This document shows positions 1-9,483 of a stretch of DNA of 64,000 nt, one piece after another. How positions within the stretch are numbered: the first letter of the stretch is position 1; every line of letters begins with the position of its first letter. Origin of the DNA: Apricaphanius iberus (Eukaryota > Chordata > Actinopteri > Cyprinodontiformes > Aphaniidae); the NCBI GenBank assembly GCA_028564705.1, contig JAPXFQ010000925.1, positions 1 to 64,000 of the forward strand, read 5' to 3'. A program made the translations under genes and the position numbers. Below the pieces are notes generated by a model. It did not search any database and was not told the origin of the DNA. It was given only the letters and a program-made list of their open reading frames with translations.

Positions 1-19
1 TGAATTGAATTGAATTGAA
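1..19 (+). repeat. (TGAAT)n tail at window edge
   Basis: The first 19 bases are copies of TGAAT. Many fish LINEs and SINEs end in this repeat, and a fuller example is seen at 18.18-18.21 kb. It is probably the 3' tail of a plus-strand retroelement lying outside the window, abutting the RTE fragment. Confidence 0.5.
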
Positions 20-1465
20 CATCCAGAGCCATGAGGAACTCCAGGCAAATCTCATCAAGCCCCAGAGCCTTGCCATCAAGCAGATTTTTAACAACCTCTG
101 TCACCTCAGCATTGGAGATTGGAGAGCTTGACCCAAAGTCCCCAAACTCTGCTTCGAAATTGGAAGGCATACTGATGGGATTGAGGAGGTCTTCGAAATA
201 TTCCATCCACTGATCCAAAACTTCCCGTGTTGAGGTCAGTACCACATCATCCCCACTATAAGACGTTTTAGCCTACTGGCACCTATCAGGTGCTTCCAAG
301 GTCTGACAGGCCAGAAAAGTCTGGTAAGACTCCTTCTTCAGCTTGACAACATCACTCACTGCTTGGTTTCAGTGTTACTGTCGCGACAGGCACCGACCAC
401 CTTGCAGCTACAGCTACGGTCAGCCGTCTCGACCCTGGAGGCATGGAACATGGCCTACTCGAACTCAATTTCCCTCGCCTCCTCCAGGACTTGTTCAAAG
501 TTCTGCCGGAGGTGAAAGTTGAAGCTCCTTCTGAGAGGAGACTCTGCCAGACCTTCTCAGCAGACTCTCACAACACGTTTGGGCCTGCCAGATCTGTCCA
601 GTTTCCACCCCCACCATCAGAGCCAACTCAACCACTAGGTGGTGGTCGGTGGATAGCTCTGCCATTGTCTTCACCTGAGTGTCCAAAACATGTGGCCGCA
701 GATCAAATGAAACGACAACCAAGTCGGGGATTGAGCCACAGCTTAGGGTGTCCTGGTACCAAGTGCACACTTGGACAGTCCCCCAGCAGAATGAGGGAGT
801 CCCAAGAAGGAGCACTCTCCACCACCCCCTCCAAGGAGTCCAAAAAGGATTGGTAATCTGATATACCATTTGGCGCATAAGCACAAACAATAGTCACCGG
901 GTTAAACCCCGCGTAAAGGCGCTGAGGTGGGGGGCGGCAACAAGGATGCCCACCCCAGCTCTGTACCTCTCAGCGGGAGCAACTCCAGAGTGGAAGAGAA
1001 TCCAACCCCTCTCAAGGAGACAGGTTCCACACCCAGAGCTGTGTCTCCAGGTGAGGCCGACGATGTCCGGTCGGAACCTCTCAACCTAACCTAACACGCC
1101 GCCTTCTGCTGCCACCCATCCTGCACCTGACCCCTATGGCCCCTCCCACAGGTGGTGGACCCAAAGGAAGGGGGACTCATGTTGCCTCTTCAAGCTGAGC
1201 CCGAAAAGGCCATAGTAAAGGTCCGGCCACCAGGCGCTTGCCAACGTGCCCCACCTTCAGGCCTGGCTACAGAGGGGGGCCCCGGTGACCTGTGTCCAGT
1301 CAGGGGAACAGGCAGGGGGTCTTCGGGCTGCTTTTTGTCTGATCCTTCACCCAGGACCAGTTTACCATGGGTGACTCTACCAGGGGCAGAATGCCCCCAA
1401 CAACTTGTTTACTAGGATCATTGGGACACTCAAACCCCTCCACCATGATAAGGTGGCAGCTCAGG
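20..1465 (-). mobile_element. RTE-clade (Rex3-like) LINE, 5' portion
   Basis: Read on the minus strand from about 1465, this begins with a 5' UTR of the type seen in fish RTE elements (a stretch about 'agctgccaccttatcatgg' opens it). It runs into an APE endonuclease reading frame and then the linker before the reverse transcriptase. Coding similarity stops near position 20, so RT and the 3' end are absent. The endonuclease part carries motifs shared with the second RTE copy at 16.3-17.8 kb, for example DLVVVSFDLRPHVLDT and ELSTDHHLVV. Frameshifts and stops interrupt it. The clade call rests on protein resemblance recalled from the family; Rex3 is the likeliest fish member, but a related RTE is possible. 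Confidence 0.75.
495..897 (-). pseudogene. RTE endonuclease fragment
   Basis: Two overlapping minus-strand frames together cover the C-terminal half of an APE-type endonuclease. One has TIVCAYAPNG and a GD pair where the catalytic GDFN motif is expected (here GDCP, so altered). The other has CTWYQDTL, DLVVVSFDLRPHVLD and STDHHLVV, the region of the conserved terminal SDH/TDH histidine. The role in an intact element would be to nick target DNA for reverse transcription. The altered motif and the frame changes make this copy dead. Confidence 0.65.
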
Positions 1466-2065
1466 GAGAGGGGAAAGATATATTTGTATAAAAAACAGAC
1501 AAGTACGCAGGGTCAGAGTCTCCACGGGTGAAAAGGGAGTATAAGTGGCTAAAAAAACTCTGGCACTAAAGGGACTTTGATGCTAATTATCCAAGTCATT
1601 TCACTGTTACTGCTACTATTCCATTTAAATTTAGCGTTCCACATTTTCATATATTTTTTATTCACAATAGAAAAATCAGGGCAAGGGAGGAGACTTAGGA
1701 CTAGAAGCCAGCAGCAGGGAAGATGACTCAGTTTCTTAAAGGGTAAGGAGAGATTAGAACCTAAGAGAAGAAGATTATTTGTGTGAGAAACCAGGCAGGA
1801 ATCAGGATAGGGTTTTAAATAATACTTCGGAATTACGCTCATTCCCATTCCAAAATATATTTTTTCTGTATTTTAATAGGTAACACTGGATTGATGTCAA
1901 TCAGTTTGTTAAATGTGCTGGATTCACATTTACCAGTGTAGCAGTAGCTGAAGTAGAATAATGTGATTTGATTACAGGTTATTTCAGCAGAAAATATTTT
2001 TTTATTTTGCTGGTGAAAGAAACTGAAAAAACAATGTTTTTGTGCATGGGCAGCCTTGGTTTTAT
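1466..2065. other. Unassigned AT-rich stretch
   Basis: Six hundred bases between two LINE fragments. No reading frame with recognisable motifs, no inverted repeats of note and no RNA gene were seen. Confidence 0.5.
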
Positions 2066-2066
2066 T

Positions 2067-2099
<33 letters not shown>

Positions 2100-2499
2100 C
2101 TTTCATGGCCCAGGCCAGCTAAAGGCACTGCACATCAAGACAAACAAACTTAAAATAAGACATAAAGAACAATCATAAAATGTTTCCCCCATCCCAGCCC
2201 ACCCACCTGGTGTCCCAACCCCAACAGATCCCCGTAAAAGTATAAAAACTGGCAGAGACGAAAGTAATTAAAAATCACAAAAGAAACATATGGCTTGGCT
2301 CTGTGCGGAAGTGGTATAGTGGGATCCCAGGTGCCGGCCGCACACATGGGACACCGCCAAAGCGCCCACCAAAACCGGAGAGGCAGATAAATTTATGAAA
2401 TGACTTCCAATGAAGCTAAAAATGAATATTACTAAAAGCTCCATCTAACAGCTGAAGGAATTCATAGCTCTATTAAAAATATGTGTTTTGAGCCCCTTC

Positions 2500-3660
2500 T
2501 TAAAAACCTCTAACAACAAGAATCTTAAAATCGATCCTGAAACGCACAGATAGCCAATGCAGCAATTGTAAAACGGGTGTAATGTGCTCCCGCCCTCTGG
2601 CTCCCGTCAGAACTCGTGCAAAGTTTTCACATGCCTCTTGGGACTGAGGCATGGAATACTTATTAAAATCCTGTTTAATTAAAGAATCAATTGTTTTTAA
2701 AAAAATCTGGGGGTTGTTTTTATTGTCTGAGATGATTTTGGAAAAGTAATTTGTCCTGGAAAGTTTGACTGAAGAGTTGCATAATTTCAATTGATCCTTA
2801 AAATACTCATAATCAACTCTTAGTTTAGTTTTTCTCCATCTTCTCTCTGCTCATCTGCAATTTCTTTTTCTGTTTCTAATTGAATCATTGCTCCAAGGTG
2901 CTTTAGAATTTGTCTTAAGAACCTTAGTTTTAAAAGGAGCTACCAAGTCAGTGGCAGACCTAAGTCTACTGTTAAAATCATCAACAATAAGATCACATGG
3001 TGCAGGTAAGATCGGAGCAGGAGTTTGTTTAAGAGTGTCAATAAAATTTTCAGCCACTTTGGAGGAGATATACCGCTTCCGCACAGTTCTCACCAGGGCC
3101 TTCAGCTGGATAGAAGCGACCAGACTAAAATATATACAATAGTGATCAGAGACTGCAGTATCCACAATAGAGGACACACCAACAGACAGGGCATAGGTAA
3201 TGACCAGGTCCAAGGTGTGTCTTCTATTGTGAGTAGGCTGTGTGACGTGCTGCTTAAAACCCAATGTGTCCAAGAGATTTAAAAATTCACAGGCATAAAA
3301 ATCATTCTTCCTGTCAAAATGTAGGTTAAAGTCTCTGGTTATTAAAATCTTGTCATGCTTTAAAAGAACAGAGTACAAGAGTTCTGAAAATTCATCAATA
3401 AAACAGGAAAGTGGATTTGGTGGTCTGTAGACGGTGACTGCTAAAATAGGTGGGCTATTAAAGAGAAAAGCATGGTACTCAAATGAAGAATAGTCAATGA
3501 AGGTCATGACTACAGTTTGCATGGCTTCTTGAGCGATTGATGCTGTCCCACCACCTCTTTTTCCTTTCCTAATAGAAAATAAAAACTCAAAACTAGACGG
3601 ACAGGCCTCTGTGAGAATAACTGGTGCGTCTGTGTCAAGCCAGGTTTCTGTTAAAAACAA
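2500..3660 (-). pseudogene. L2 ORF2 remnant: endonuclease plus C-terminal segment
   Basis: The 5' frame (3660-2851) encodes about 269 residues of APE endonuclease: FLTETWL near the start, RDFNLHFD at the usual GDFN position (Gly to Arg), THNRRHTLDLVIT, and VSDHYCI at the end. A second frame (2790-2500) starts after a frame change and carries the linker (LSRTNYFSKIISDN) fused to the extreme C-terminal L2 motif. The polymerase palm with its FADD-type box is gone. The fusion lies in a single open frame, so the deletion is clean. The Gly-to-Arg change probably inactivates the nuclease. Confidence 0.75.
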
Positions 3661-3905
3661 AAAACTTAAATCATCTCAGATTATCAACTTAGATCAGATC
3701 GTTAATGATAAAAGACTTGTTTAAAAGAGCCGTTTTCAGTAAAACAGAAGAGTTCGATGACGTGGTTGAAGGAGGATGAGTGGGTGGTTTCTGGATCTGC
3801 ACTGCTTTAAGATTATTGTAGTTTCTGTGAGATGACCGGGCATGAATGTTTAACCGAGTGGTTACAACAGACTATATGGGAAAAGTGACAGGTGATGATG
3901 AAAGT

Positions 3906-4917
3906 TCAGGGAAAGTATGATGATGTAGACTGAGGGGAAAGATAGAGTTTAAAAGAGGGGCGATTCCAAAAGAGATTAAAATTGTCAATAAAACCAAACC
4001 TGAAGTTGAGGGAAGTTGACTGCAGCCAGGTATTGAGGGAGAGGATCCTGCTGAACCTGCCGGATCCTCGGTTCAGTGTCGGGATGAGTCCAGAAATGAA
4101 AACAGTTTTTCCAGTGACCGATAAAAAAGCGAATAAATCAATAAAATCCCGCTTCGTCACTTCTGACTGCTGCAGTGTGGTGTCATTTGTCCCGATGTGA
4201 ACGATGATGCGGCAGATGGTAGACGGTAGTGAAAGCAGGAGGTCCGTGAGTTTATGAAGGATGTCAGTGATGGTTGCCCCGAGGAAGCATCTGTTTATGG
4301 CATTGAAGAAGCGCAGGTACCGGATTATGGAATCTCCATTGACCAGAGTGGTTGGGGTGAAGAGTGGCCCGGGTGAAGAACAATGAGGCCCAGCATATGC
4401 CCCGGCTGCTTCTGCTCCTTCCAGCTCCACCGGTGCAGCTCCTGGGGTTGGAGAGGCTGAGGGGTTGGTTCGAGGTCCGCGCTGATGGTGGTGGGTTGAG
4501 GCCGACAGTTCGCCCGTTCACCGCATTGTGCTGGAGAATCACCCTTGGGTTGATGGATGTAGCGCCGCCGCGCGCCGGCCGCTGCGCCAGCCGCTGCGCC
4601 AGCCGCTGCGCCAGCCGCTGCGCCAGCCGCTGCGCCAGCCGCTGCACCGTTCCCGAGGATCTCCTCCTGGCCCTGGTCCCCAAAATGGAGGCGGCAGCGT
4701 TTGGCAGCTGCCCTGGGGCTCGCGGAGCGACGACCGCCGGCCTCCGGCCCAGGTGGAAGTGCAAGAATGGTGGGGGATGGTTATCGAACCCCAACCCCCC
4801 CAGCAGCGGGGCTAGCCGCGACCGAGTCGTTGTTCGCCAACCACCCCAAACAACCACCTCAGCCCAGGACGGATGGTTTCCTGCCGTGGAGCTGGAGGAC
4901 GGCCGCGGACATTCCAC
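3906..4917 (-). pseudogene. L2 ORF1 with SGNH-hydrolase-like domain
   Basis: The frame 4430-3906 contains NGDSIIRYLR (the GDS block), VHIGTNDT (the third SGNH block) and FISGLIPTLNRG, in the order found in esterase-type ORF1 proteins of CR1/L2 elements. The GDS serine, the Asn of GTND and the catalytic-block spacing are all visible. An upstream frame (4917-4264) is shifted relative to it. It includes a low-complexity run (LAQR repeated) generated by a 12-bp minisatellite at 4578-4647. ORF1 of these LINEs binds RNA and supports retrotransposition. The frame break between the halves makes this copy non-functional. Confidence 0.7.
4578..4647. repeat. 12-bp minisatellite, GCCGCTGCGCCA
   Basis: Five perfect tandem copies of GCCGCTGCGCCA followed by one degenerate copy. 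On the minus strand it encodes repeated Leu-Ala-Gln-Arg in the N-terminal part of L2 ORF1; the plus-strand translations across it are shadows. Confidence 0.95.
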
Positions 4918-5049
4918 CGGATCCCAAATGAGTGTGTCGTGACTGGTGGTGAGTTCCTTGATAATCCGAGATTGTTTTGAGGCTATATTGTAGGCTACCG
5001 CTACATTAGTATCAGAGGTGGGATTCTTGACTGTCTACAAAACACTACG

Positions 5050-5420
5050 ATGGAGCAGCTGATCAGTGACATATGGCTAAAGAAAATAGCCTGCTATGTG
5101 AGCGGTTACGAAAAGGGGCCAGACCTAAGACATTCGAACGCCGACAGCCTGATTGCACCTGCGACCATCACACCAGCTGCTGGTGTATGGACAGAGAGAA
5201 CCTCTATCAATACCAACGGCAGTACAAATGATGGACTCAAGGAGTGCCACCATCTGGACCCCTGTAAAGCTACCAAGGTTCAGTGGGACCATGCCTTTGG
5301 AACCTTACCTTGCTCAGGTAGACTTGGCAGCACTCCATGATTGTTGGAGCCAGGAGGAGACAGCTCTACATTTATCCCTGGCCCTCGATGAGGGTTGGGA
5401 CAGTAAGGGGATTCCCACCC
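5050..5420 (+). pseudogene. Gypsy-1 gag remnant
   Basis: The frame beginning MEQLISDIWLK at 5050 is the gag N-terminus. A second frame has VKLPRFSGTMPLEPYLAQVD, a typical opening of the gypsy capsid-like core. The core breaks off after about 40 residues and protease-region sequence follows almost at once. Most of capsid and any zinc knuckle are deleted. Confidence 0.55.
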
Positions 5421-5429
5421 CGGACAATG

Positions 5430-5960
5430 GCACCCCTTGGAACGTCACACCAATTGTGGGCCACTGCGGACCACCACAGGGACTGTATCTGGACTTTTTG
5501 ATTGGCGGTCAGCCCTGCAGTGCCTTAGTGGAAACCGGCTCTACTATCTGTTTAGTCAAGAAGGGGCTGCTGCTGGGGACGGAAGGTGCCCTGCCCATGG
5601 GTTGGGTTCCCACCAATACTGCACTACTCAGTGTGACAGGTGAAAAGACTTACATGCCAGGGAAGAAGTGGTTGCAGGCAGTGGCAAGCACACGCCAGGA
5701 CAAACGAGTTCTGGCTGGCTGACATTCAGGACGCCTGCATCATTGGGTCCTACCTGAAAGCCCATTGGGGAGCCTGTGTCGACGTCCCAGGGGCCACACT
5801 CTGCTTGGGCAAAGAGACCATTCCACTCTTTGCTAAGAAGAGCCGGCAGAGAGGGCGGCAAGGGGACACCATTGTCCAACCAATAGAACGTAGAGATTCC
5901 CTCAACCAACATTGTGGGAATCGAGGTCGCCAGCCAAGTCCTGTGCTGCAGACGGTCAAG
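5430..5960 (+). pseudogene. Gypsy-1 aspartic protease
   Basis: The segment LDFLIGGQPCSALVETGSTI is the flap and active-site region of a retropepsin. The catalytic Asp of the expected D-T/S-G triad is Glu here (ETG, codon GAA). Then come DIQDACIIGSYLKAHWG and VDVPGATLCLG, the usual C-terminal protease landmarks, in another frame. The enzyme would process Gag-Pol; the missing Asp and the frame change make it inactive. Confidence 0.65.
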
Positions 5961-5999
5961 TCTGCTCCGCTTCCTACGACCTCATTCCTATCAACCGAC

Positions 6000-7390
6000 A
6001 GGGCAACGGCCCTGAAGGCGTTGGAGGAGCGCAGCAGCAGGGGTCTCAATGAGGCACAGAAGGAGCAACTGGGGCAACTACTACAGGAGTTCGGGGATAT
6101 CTTCGCTGCTCGGGAAGAAGACTGCACCCGAACCAGCCTGATTCAGCACCACACCGTCTGTGCCCCCACCGGCTGCCTCTATGCACGCGACAGGCAGCGG
6201 AGGAACTAATAAAAGACATGCTTGCCAACGGCATCATTGTGGCCTCGGACAGCCCTTGGGCTGCACCTGTAGTGATGGTGCGGAAGAAGGGAGGCAGGCG
6301 GTGCCCTTGTGTGGACTACAGACGTCTGAATGTGGTGACTCGCAAGGACTCCTATCCTCTTCCCCACATAGACGATGTTCTGGACTATGTGGTTGTGCTG
6401 GTTCAGTTCACTAGACCTGCGCAGTGGTTACTGGCAGGTGGAATTGGCACCAGAGGCCACGCCCAAAACAGCCTTCACCATAGCCCAAGGGTTGTGACAG
6501 TTTAGGGTGATGCCGTTTGGACTGTACAATGCCCCGGCCATGTTTGAAAGACTCATGGAGCGAGTAGTCCAGGAGATACCTCGCACCTGTTGTGTGTACT
6601 TGGACGACTTGCTGGTCCATGCTCAGGATTTCACCCAGGCAGTCCATAACCTCTGGGAAGTCCTCACTGCTATTCGCCGGGCCGGGTTGCGGCTGAATCC
6701 GGCAAAATGCGCCCTTCTCATCCGCCAAACCTAGTTCCTAAGCCATGTCATCAGCAAAGAGGGGGTGGCAACCGACCCGGCCAAGGTGACAGCGGTGAGG
6801 GACTGGCCGACACCGGGGAACCTCTATGAGCTGTGGAGTTTCCTGGGCCTGGCATCATACTACCGCCACTTCATTAAGGACTTTGCCACCATCGCTAACC
6901 CACTGCACTGGCTGAGTGACGAGGCCAAACGATTTGAGTGGTCTGAACAGTTTGCAATGGCCTTCCAGCACCTCAAGTCTGCGCTGGTTTAGGCCCCAGT
7001 TCTGGCCTACCCTGGGCCCAGCCAGCCCTTTGTCCTGGACACTGATGCCAGTAAGGTGGGAGTGGGGGCGGTGCTGTCCCAGCAAGGTGACCCTGAAAGA
7101 GTCTTGGCTTACTACAGCCGTAGCCTCAGCCAGACGGAATGGAACTACTGTGTCACAAGGCGGGAGCTGCTGGCTGTGGTTCTTGCCATACGACACTTCT
7201 GATCTTACCTCCTGGGCACCGAGTTCAAACTTCGTACTGACCACGCCCGCCTCACATGGTTGTTGAACCTTAAGCAGCCTGAATGCCAGGTGGCTTGGTG
7301 GCTGGAGATTTTGCAGGAGTACGACTTTGAAGTCCAACATCGCCCGGGATGCCAGCATGCCAACGCAGATGCCCTCTCCTGACAGCCCTG
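6000..7390 (+). pseudogene. Gypsy-1 reverse transcriptase and RNase H
   Basis: RT landmarks in order are [20 protein letters not shown] (about 6047), [18 protein letters not shown] (6227), [20 protein letters not shown] (6303), MPFGLYNAPAMFERLMERV (6510), and the catalytic YLDD at 6597-6608. The thumb region AVRDWPTPGNL leads to FLGLASYYRHFIKDFATIA (6840). RNase H follows from about 7026 with LDTDASKVGVGAVL, RRELLAVVLAIRHF, LRTDHARLTWLL and HANADALS near 7380. Internal stops (for example TAG at 6732 and 6990, TGA at 7201 and 7381) and frame changes make it a pseudogene. Confidence 0.75.
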
Positions 7391-7639
7391 CATGGTGGAT
7401 GGGTGCCGCTACTGCTGTCGCCAGGAAGAGCAAGAGCAGAGACATTTGGCAGCTGCAGCCAGTCCAGCTGCTAGCGCCTCTAAGGGGGAGCTGTTTTCCA
7501 TCGAGCAACTGAAAGAGCAGCAGGAGGCTGACCCGGTGCTGGTTGGGGTGAAGAAATGATTGGAATCCAGGCGGCGATCGGAGTGGTCGGAGGTGTCTTC
7601 TCAAGGGCTGGAGCTAAAGATCCTGCACTCTCAGTTGGG

Positions 7640-8180
7640 CAGCTTGGAACTCCATGATGATGTTCTATACAGACGATGGCAGGCCCCAGGAAGAGGAGTT
7701 GACCACATTTAGCTCCTGGTGCCCCCCAATCTTCGCCAGGAAGTTCTTCATTGGATCCATGGCTCCGACAGAGGTTCTACTGGCCAGGATGTCGCCAGGA
7801 TGCGGAGCTGCGCGTCCACTGTTGCAACACCTGCACTGCACAGAAGGGACCCAACCAGTGTTCTCGGGGACCACTGCAGCAGTACCTGGTGGGGGCACCT
7901 ATGGAGTGGATTCGGGTGGACATCTTGGGCCCTTTCCCCACCACGGATGCAGGAAATTGCTATATCCTGGTTGCCATGGATTATTTCACCAAGTGGCCGG
8001 AGGCCTACGCCATGCCCGACCAGAGTGCTGAGTCGTCGGCTCAGCGGTTGGTGGATGAGATGTTCTCCCAATTCGGAGTAATAAATGAGCTGCACAGTGA
8101 TCGCGGGAGGAACTTTGAGAGTCCTCTTTTCAAAGATCACCCTTATCACCTTTGCCCCGCCATTACAGTTTGATGGGGCA
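7640..8180 (+). pseudogene. Gypsy-1 integrase, truncated
   Basis: Zinc-binding region residues (EVLHWIHGS, CCNTCTAQKG) lie at 7740-7850. The catalytic core begins with MEWIRVDILGPFPTTDAGN, giving the first catalytic Asp, then YILVAMDYFTKWPEAY, then ELHSDRGRNFES with the second Asp (about 8095). The sequence then jumps to unrelated DNA near 8140, so the catalytic Glu and the C-terminal domain are missing. Confidence 0.7.
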
Positions 8181-8362
8181 ACGGAGAGCTCTCCGGCAGC
8201 CAAAGAGGACATAGACAGGGACACTCTTTGGCTTGGGACTGGGAATGGTGGTGCACCACAGGGGAGGCCGGTACATGCACGCAGCCAGCCGGGCCATTTC
8301 AGAGACTTTGTTTTGGGTGATGTTTAGGGTTGTGAGGACACTTAACCCTCTGAGGGGGGAGC

Positions 8363-8505
8363 TGTGTAATGATCCTGGCCGCTGTAGGGGCAGTCACTGA
8401 GCAGGATGCATTGTGGGTAATATTTAGCTATTATATTGGTAATATCTCCTTTGTTTGTTGTTAATTTGGTATGAGGTTTGTGTTACTTTCTATTATATAG
8501 TTCAG
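8363..8505 (+). repeat. Partial 3' LTR of gypsy-1
   Basis: It starts with TGTGTAATGATCCTGG directly after a purine-rich tract (8350-8362) and continues until Harbinger transposase sequence begins at about 8506. No second LTR copy was found 5' of the element, so the LTR call rests on position and the TG start. Confidence 0.5.
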
Positions 8506-8509
8506 TGTT

Positions 8510-8986
8510 TTGGAAAACGTGTTATTTTCCATTGTTCTCCTAGCGGTTGTGGATGCAGGGTATCGCTTCGCATCATTGATGTTGGGGGGAATGGGAGGAT
8601 CAGCGATGGTGGTATTCTGGCCAACTCCACCTTTGTTCAGGCTCTTCGGGCGGGGACGCTCCATCTGCCTCTTGACAAGCCTCTACCTGGTGGAGAAGAC
8701 CGTGGAGCCCAGCCCCGTGTCTTCGTGGCTGATGAGGCGTTCCCGCTGTGGAGGGAGCTCATGAGGCCTTTCCCTGGACGCCTCCTACCATTCGAGAAGA
8801 GGGTCTTCAACTACCACCTCTCCAGGGCCCGGATGGTTATGGAGTGCGCCTTCGGTATCCTCTCCTCACAGTGGAGGTTGTATCGGCGCTCCATGGAGCT
8901 CCGTCCTGAAGTGGCCGCGGTCCTTGTGAGGGAAATGTTCATGGCCAATTTCTCGGCGGAGGGAACAGTGGCTTGGCAGCCGAAAT
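8510..8986 (+). pseudogene. Harbinger transposase (HARBI1-like), C-terminal part
   Basis: The plus-strand frame encodes IIDVGGNGRISDGGILANST, RVFVADEAFPLWRELMRPFPG, FNYHLSRARMVMECAFGILS and QWRLYRRSMELRPEVAAVLV. These are hallmark blocks of the PIF/Harbinger DDE nuclease, including the downstream Asp and the final catalytic Glu in MECAFG. A frame change near 8567 separates a short upstream piece (FSIVLLAVVDAGYRFA). The N-terminal HTH and first catalytic block are lost. An internal deletion follows RPEVAA, but the natural C-terminus (FSAEGTVAWQPK) and stop at 8986 remain. A histone-type stem-loop follows 33 bases later. Confidence 0.8.
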
Positions 8987-9019
8987 AGCCTATTTGAAGT
9001 CCCGGTGACTTCCCACAAC

Positions 9020-9057
9020 GGCTCTTTTAAGAGCCACCGACAAACCTCTAAAGAGCT
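9020..9057 (+). terminator. Histone-type mRNA 3' stem-loop with downstream element
   Basis: GGCTCT-TTTA-AGAGCC (9020-9035) forms a perfect 6-bp stem with a 4-nt loop, followed by ACC. This matches the metazoan replication-dependent histone 3' stem-loop. Twelve bases downstream, TCTAAAGAGCT (9047-9057) resembles the histone downstream element that pairs with the 5' end of U7 snRNA. An ordinary AATAAA lies further on at 9076. The signal sits in the transposase 3' UTR; no histone coding sequence is visible next to it. Confidence 0.7.
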
Positions 9058-9483
9058 TTCCTGCCTTTTTTCCTTAATAAATGGAGCTTGCCTCGAAAAT
9101 AAAATAACCTATTTATTTTCTTAAATAATTTTTCTTCACTTTGTTATTTTCCTATATGGTAGTTTATAGTATATTTAACAATTTCTAAATAATGTGTCAA
9201 GTTGTGGGGCAATTTTTGCTGTGTAGTAAGATCAACAGATTGTCATTTAGAACATTTATAATAAAATAAAAAAATCCCAAACAAACGCATTTAAAATATA
9301 TGACAAAAATAAATACATATATAGGAATAAAAAGGACCAAGCTTAGGAGGTGGAAGAGCCTCAGGGAGAAGGAGAAGAAAAGTGCGTTGCTCGTGCTGTG
9401 GAGAGCCTGCTGCCTCATATTTTTCAGAAAACTACTGACTACTAGGGTCCAATGGTTCGTAATTTAACACTGCTGTGGTGTTT

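Larger units (their letters stand above)
2066..4985 (-). mobile_element. L2-clade LINE, internally deleted
   Basis: On the minus strand the order is ORF1 with an SGNH/esterase-like domain (4917-3906), ORF2 endonuclease (3660-2851), a short post-endonuclease segment, and then directly the conserved C-terminal ORF2 segment (REHITPVLQLLHWL). It ends in a 3' UTR with 'aaaggcgctttataaataaa' near 2080-2100, the usual fish L2 tail. The whole reverse transcriptase core is missing: sequence jumps from 'ACENFA' to 'RVLTGARGREHI' near 2610-2625 within one open frame. The copy is therefore a deletion derivative that could move only in trans, if at all. Confidence 0.8.
4986..8505 (+). mobile_element. Ty3/gypsy LTR retrotransposon 1, degenerate
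   Basis: A plus-strand element reading in order: gag start, gag core start, protease, RT, RNase H, integrase, PPT-like 'gaggggggagc', and the start of a 3' LTR at about 8363. A 5' LTR is not recognised. The internal region starts about 4990 ('attagtatcagaggtggga'). gag is collapsed, integrase loses its C-terminal half and the 3' LTR is cut off by Harbinger sequence at about 8505. At least six frame changes or stops are visible, so it is an old fossil. Confidence 0.8.

Noticed and set aside
4364..4942. Plus-strand 192-codon open frame across the minisatellite
   Set aside because: It is the antisense shadow of L2 ORF1; the open frame results from the GC-rich 12-bp array (repeated RCAS).
9020..9040. 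Rho-independent style terminator
   Set aside because: The hairpin matches the eukaryotic histone 3' stem-loop in stem, loop and flank, has no following T run, and the context is clearly vertebrate.
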